From assembly GCA_017887445.1 (NCBI GenBank), contig JAGHIA010000042.1, positions 1-37,038 of the forward strand: a stretch of DNA of 37,038 nt, read 5' to 3'. A program made the translations under genes and the position numbers. Under the pieces are notes generated by a model. It had not been told where the DNA came from, made no database searches, and saw only the letters and a program-made list of their open reading frames with translations. Source of the DNA: Fusicatenibacter sp. (GTDB taxonomy: Bacteria > Bacillota > Clostridia > Lachnospirales > Lachnospiraceae). Below are positions 34,950 through 37,038 of this stretch, one piece after another. The number at the start of each line of letters is the position of its first letter. The first letter of the stretch is position 1.

Positions 34950-35375
34950 TTATGGATCTCGTCCCCTTCGTTCATAAAATTCCCGGATCTTGCTATACGC
35001 CCGCTGCCGCAGGTTATAAACCGTCCGGGCCGTCACCTCCATTTCTTTTGAAATCTCTACATCGGTAAACTCGCGCCAGAAGCTGTGCAGCAATACCTGC
35101 CGCTCCTTTACCTTTAATGCCAGCAATGCTTCAAATAAAATCTCGCTTTCCATCATGCAGGAATATCCGTCCAGATCCAAAACCAGAGAATCCGAAGGAT
35201 ACTCGTCCGCATGGCCTACAAATTCCAGCAGGTACTCTACCGGCTCGTCAGAATAATGTTTCGTTCTATTACTTTCGTCCCGCTCTAAATTTCTGAGAAA
35301 ATTGCAGGATACCTTTTTACAAAAAGAATCAAACATCCCGCAAATACGTGTTTCACGGTCAGAGGGAAATGGCAT
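34950..35375 (-). CDS. Sigma-70-family RNA polymerase sigma factor of conjugative-element type
   Basis: The 141-residue protein has a short N-terminal helix with MFDSFCKKVSCNFLRN, an acidic middle, and a C-terminal sigma region 4 (LLALKVKERQVLLHSFWREF, TDVEISKEMEVTARTVYNLR). Members of this size are typical of Tn916/Tn1549-like integrative elements. The ATG follows AAGGAGGGACTTGTC. No other transfer genes remain in the window. Confidence 0.8.
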   Translation of the reverse strand: MPFPSDRETRICGMFDSFCKKVSCNFLRNLERDESNRTKHYSDEPVEYLLEFVGHADEYPSDSLVLDLDGYSCMMESEILFEALLALKVKERQVLLHSFWREFTDVEISKEMEVTARTVYNLRQRAYSKIREFYERRGRDP

Positions 35376-35555
35376 GACAAGTCCCTCCTTATTCAGATTT
35401 TTAGCGTGGTCTTTCTCACCCCCTCATACTAATAGAACACATCTGGGAGAGCCAAACCGGAAAGTTTTCAGGAAAAAACTTGAAAAACTTTTTCGCGCTG
35501 TACCTGAAACCGGAAATTCTATGGATATTTACACATACCGATACCTCCCCTCATG

Positions 35556-35589
35556 AAAAAAGGGACAATCCACATACGCAGGTTGTCCC
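35556..35589 (-). terminator. Rho-independent terminator
   Basis: GGGACAA (35562-35568) pairs with TTGTCCC (35583-35589), plus CC/GG, followed on the minus strand by T6. No gene ends directly upstream, so it may be an attenuator or leader terminator ahead of the sigma factor gene. Confidence 0.7.
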
Positions 35590-35729
35590 AAGTCAATAAA
35601 CGGCAAGTAACAAATTCCTTGCCGACACCAATATTTTTTTTCAGATTACATTTTCCTGTAACCATGCTTCTGTTTCTTTGTAAAAGATAAATCTTCATAA
35701 GGGTTACAAAATAAGCATATCCGGCAAAA

Positions 35730-35763
35730 GGCAGCCGTACTCTCCAATAGATTTCCGGCTGCC
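35730..35763 (-). terminator. Terminator of the sortase-anchored protein gene
   Basis: GGCAGCCG (35730-35737) pairs with CGGCTGCC (35756-35763), with T4 on either side, just after the stop at 35771. Confidence 0.7.
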
Positions 35764-35770
35764 TTTTATC

Positions 35771-36361
35771 CTAATCGCTCTCACTCTTTTTCTTTTTAAC
35801 TGAAATCAGGCCGATTCCTCCCGCCGCTGACAGCGATACGAAAAATGTAATCATCCATGGATAAATATCAGAAGGGTCGCCCGTCTTTGGAGAATCCTTA
35901 CCGGATGAAGTCCCTCCGGACTGCTGTCCACTGTTCCCGGTGCCTTTTTCCGTGTCACTCTCTTTGCCGCTCTCCTTTGTAAAGGTCACACTGACTTCCG
36001 TCCCGTTCTCATATACCGGATCAGCCTTATAACTCTGGTCTGCAAGTTTCCCGGTCACATCTGTCCCGTTATACAGAACCGCATCCAGTTCATATCCATC
36101 TGCCGGAGTAAATGTCCACACAAGTTCCTCCAGACGGGGAATCTCAAGTTCCTGGCTTTGTGCCGTATACGTTTTCCCGTCCACGGTAACCGTACCCTCT
36201 CCGGTAATCGAAAGCGTGGCTGTATGGGTTTCAGGAACCGTGGTTGTAATTGTCACTGTTCCGTTGCTCTGCTCTGCCGCCTGCGTCTGAACGGGAAACA
36301 GCAGGGCGGAACAGAAACACAATGCGCCGGCCATGACAGCCAGCAATCGTTTCATCCGCAC
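35771..36361 (-). CDS. Secreted surface protein with a sortase-type C-terminal anchor
   Basis: The 196-residue protein has a signal peptide (KRLLAVMAGALCFCSALLFP, cleavage near residue 29), a beta-rich region (about 33-130), a Ser/Gly/Lys-rich linker and an SPKTG sortase motif at about 157-161, followed by a hydrophobic helix and a KKKK tail. SPKTG is an LPXTG variant. Start: GTG at 36361 stands at better spacing from AAGGAGGG than the ATG two codons later. It is in line with two fimbria-like genes upstream, so they may build one surface structure. Confidence 0.8.
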   Translation of the reverse strand: MRMKRLLAVMAGALCFCSALLFPVQTQAAEQSNGTVTITTTVPETHTATLSITGEGTVTVDGKTYTAQSQELEIPRLEELVWTFTPADGYELDAVLYNGTDVTGKLADQSYKADPVYENGTEVSVTFTKESGKESDTEKGTGNSGQQSGGTSSGKDSPKTGDPSDIYPWMITFFVSLSAAGGIGLISVKKKKSESD

Positions 36362-36403
36362 GTCAATCCCTCCTTTCTCAAGAAATTTGTACTGGCTGTA
36401 TGA

Positions 36404-36841
36404 TTACTGCATGGTTGCCGTAAAGGTAACTGTATCCGTATAAGTGCCTGCCTGCGCCGCATCCCATGTTTCCTTCTTGATTGTCAATACACCCTTTTTC
36501 GTAGTTCCGTCTTTGGTAATCTCCGTTCCTGCCCAGCTAAGCGCAGTCGAATCTATTGTATAAGGAAGCTCCAGATTTCCACTTTTCAGGCTTCCGTCCA
36601 CTGTGGTCACGCTGACGGTCTTATCAGATGCCACATTACCGGATACGGTTATTTCTAAGTCCGTATTAACCTGTCCATAAGGAATATTCACCGGAACTTT
36701 TGGTACACTAAGGGTATAAGCAGAGTCCACCGTTGCTGTCACAGTAACCTCCCCTTTCTGTGTATCCTGTGCATACACCGGGAACACCATCCCTGCCACC
36801 AGCGCCGCACTTAACATTCCTGCCGCTAATTTTTTCTTCAT
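36404..36841 (-). CDS. Secreted fimbria/WxL-like beta-strand protein
   Basis: The 145-residue protein has a signal peptide (MKKKLAAGMLSAALVAGMVF, cleavage near AQD) and a single beta-rich domain. This starts TVTATVDSAYTLSVPKVPVN and ends AAQAGTYTDTVTFTATMQ, like small secreted fimbria-like proteins of Clostridia. The ATG at 36841 follows AGGAGGAATGAAACT; the longer frame to 36874 is not supported. Its C-terminus is clearly related to the next gene, at 36910. Confidence 0.75.
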   Translation of the reverse strand: MKKKLAAGMLSAALVAGMVFPVYAQDTQKGEVTVTATVDSAYTLSVPKVPVNIPYGQVNTDLEITVSGNVASDKTVSVTTVDGSLKSGNLELPYTIDSTALSWAGTEITKDGTTKKGVLTIKKETWDAAQAGTYTDTVTFTATMQ

Positions 36842-36909
36842 AGTTTCATTCCTCCTGCCGTCCATGGCATACACAAATTTAACACCGGCTATCCTTACAG
36901 CCTTTCTGA

Positions 36910-37038
36910 TTACTGGGTAATATCCGCACTAAAGGTAATCGTTCCGCTGTAGGAGCCTGCTTTTACCTGGGAATTATCTTGTGTTTTCAACGCCGAGAAG
37001 TTCAGCGTCTTGCTGCCGTCTGTTGTAAATTCCGCAAA
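36910..37038 (-). CDS. Paralogous secreted fimbria-like protein, C-terminal end (cut by window edge)
   Basis: The last 42 residues are visible, ending VKAGSYSGTITFSADITQ, which parallels the end of the 36404-36841 protein (AGTYTDTVTFTATMQ). It lies 68 bp upstream of that gene on the same strand, so the two are probably tandem duplicates in one operon. Confidence 0.75.
   Translation of the reverse strand, partial: FAEFTTDGSKTLNFSALKTQDNSQVKAGSYSGTITFSADITQ

Larger units (their letters stand above)
35376..35770. other. Gene-free gap with several stem-loops upstream of the sigma factor gene
   Basis: No coding frame is supported. It holds an inverted repeat (CCGG and TTTCAGG arms, 35457-35513), a minus-strand terminator at 35556-35589, a small stem around 35604-35625 (GGCAAG/CTTGCC), and the terminator at 35730-35763. 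Promoter assignment for the sigma factor gene is unclear. Confidence 0.5.

Overview
The window looks like chromosome of a Gram-positive gut-type anaerobe of the Clostridia, probably Lachnospiraceae. The signs are strong AGGAGG ribosome sites, consensus sigma-A promoters, an F-type ATP synthase operon in Firmicutes order, M56/BlaR1-like sensors, choline-binding-type repeats, and remnants of Tn1549-like conjugative elements. The genus cannot be fixed from sequence alone. No rRNA, tRNA or CRISPR array was seen.

Layout. 1-5970: a LysR regulator cut by the window edge, divergent from a DUF1275 membrane protein; then a MATE exporter, a sugar O-acetyltransferase, and an orphan phage-lysin-like cell wall hydrolase. 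6050-10010: two tandem BlaR1-like M56 membrane proteases. Each is monocistronic, has its own terminator, and has a promoter carrying a BlaI/MecI-like box, but no blaI gene is in the window. 10070-15150: a MATE remnant, a secreted ComEC-like metallo-hydrolase, a leucine-rich-repeat protein and an MFS exporter. 15430-19480: aldo/keto reductase, cyclophilin-like protein, Cys-nucleophile alpha/beta hydrolase and cyclophilin-like lipoprotein on one strand, divergent from a LysR regulator.

19590-27160: the complete F1Fo ATP synthase operon on the minus strand (atpZ-I-B-E-F-H-A-G-D-C), with promoter TTGACT-17-TAATAT. Its c subunit carries two membrane carboxylates, the arrangement known from a Na+-coupled rotor.

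27150-35000 is largely a low-GC gene graveyard. It holds a CooC-like fragment beside a DUF3786 gene, two broken SIR2-family genes, a copA-csoR deletion remnant behind an Rrf2 regulator, a tautomerase stub ahead of an SDR gene, HTH fragments, a cysteine-rich KTR gene with an amber stop, and an IS4 transposase fragment abutting an HTH_16 fragment and an ICE-type sigma factor. Apparently intact genes lie among them: Rrf2, SDR with a divergent LysR, and TetR-CPBP protease with a clean promoter and operator. 35770-37038: secreted fimbria-like repeat proteins and a sortase-anchored surface protein, running off the window end.

The best candidates for something undescribed are the twin BlaR1-like proteins (non-penicillin-binding sensor domain, apparent internal lipobox, BlaI-box promoters), the two-carboxylate ATP synthase rotor, and a short dispersed repeat beginning GTAAC that recurs in several intergenic gaps.
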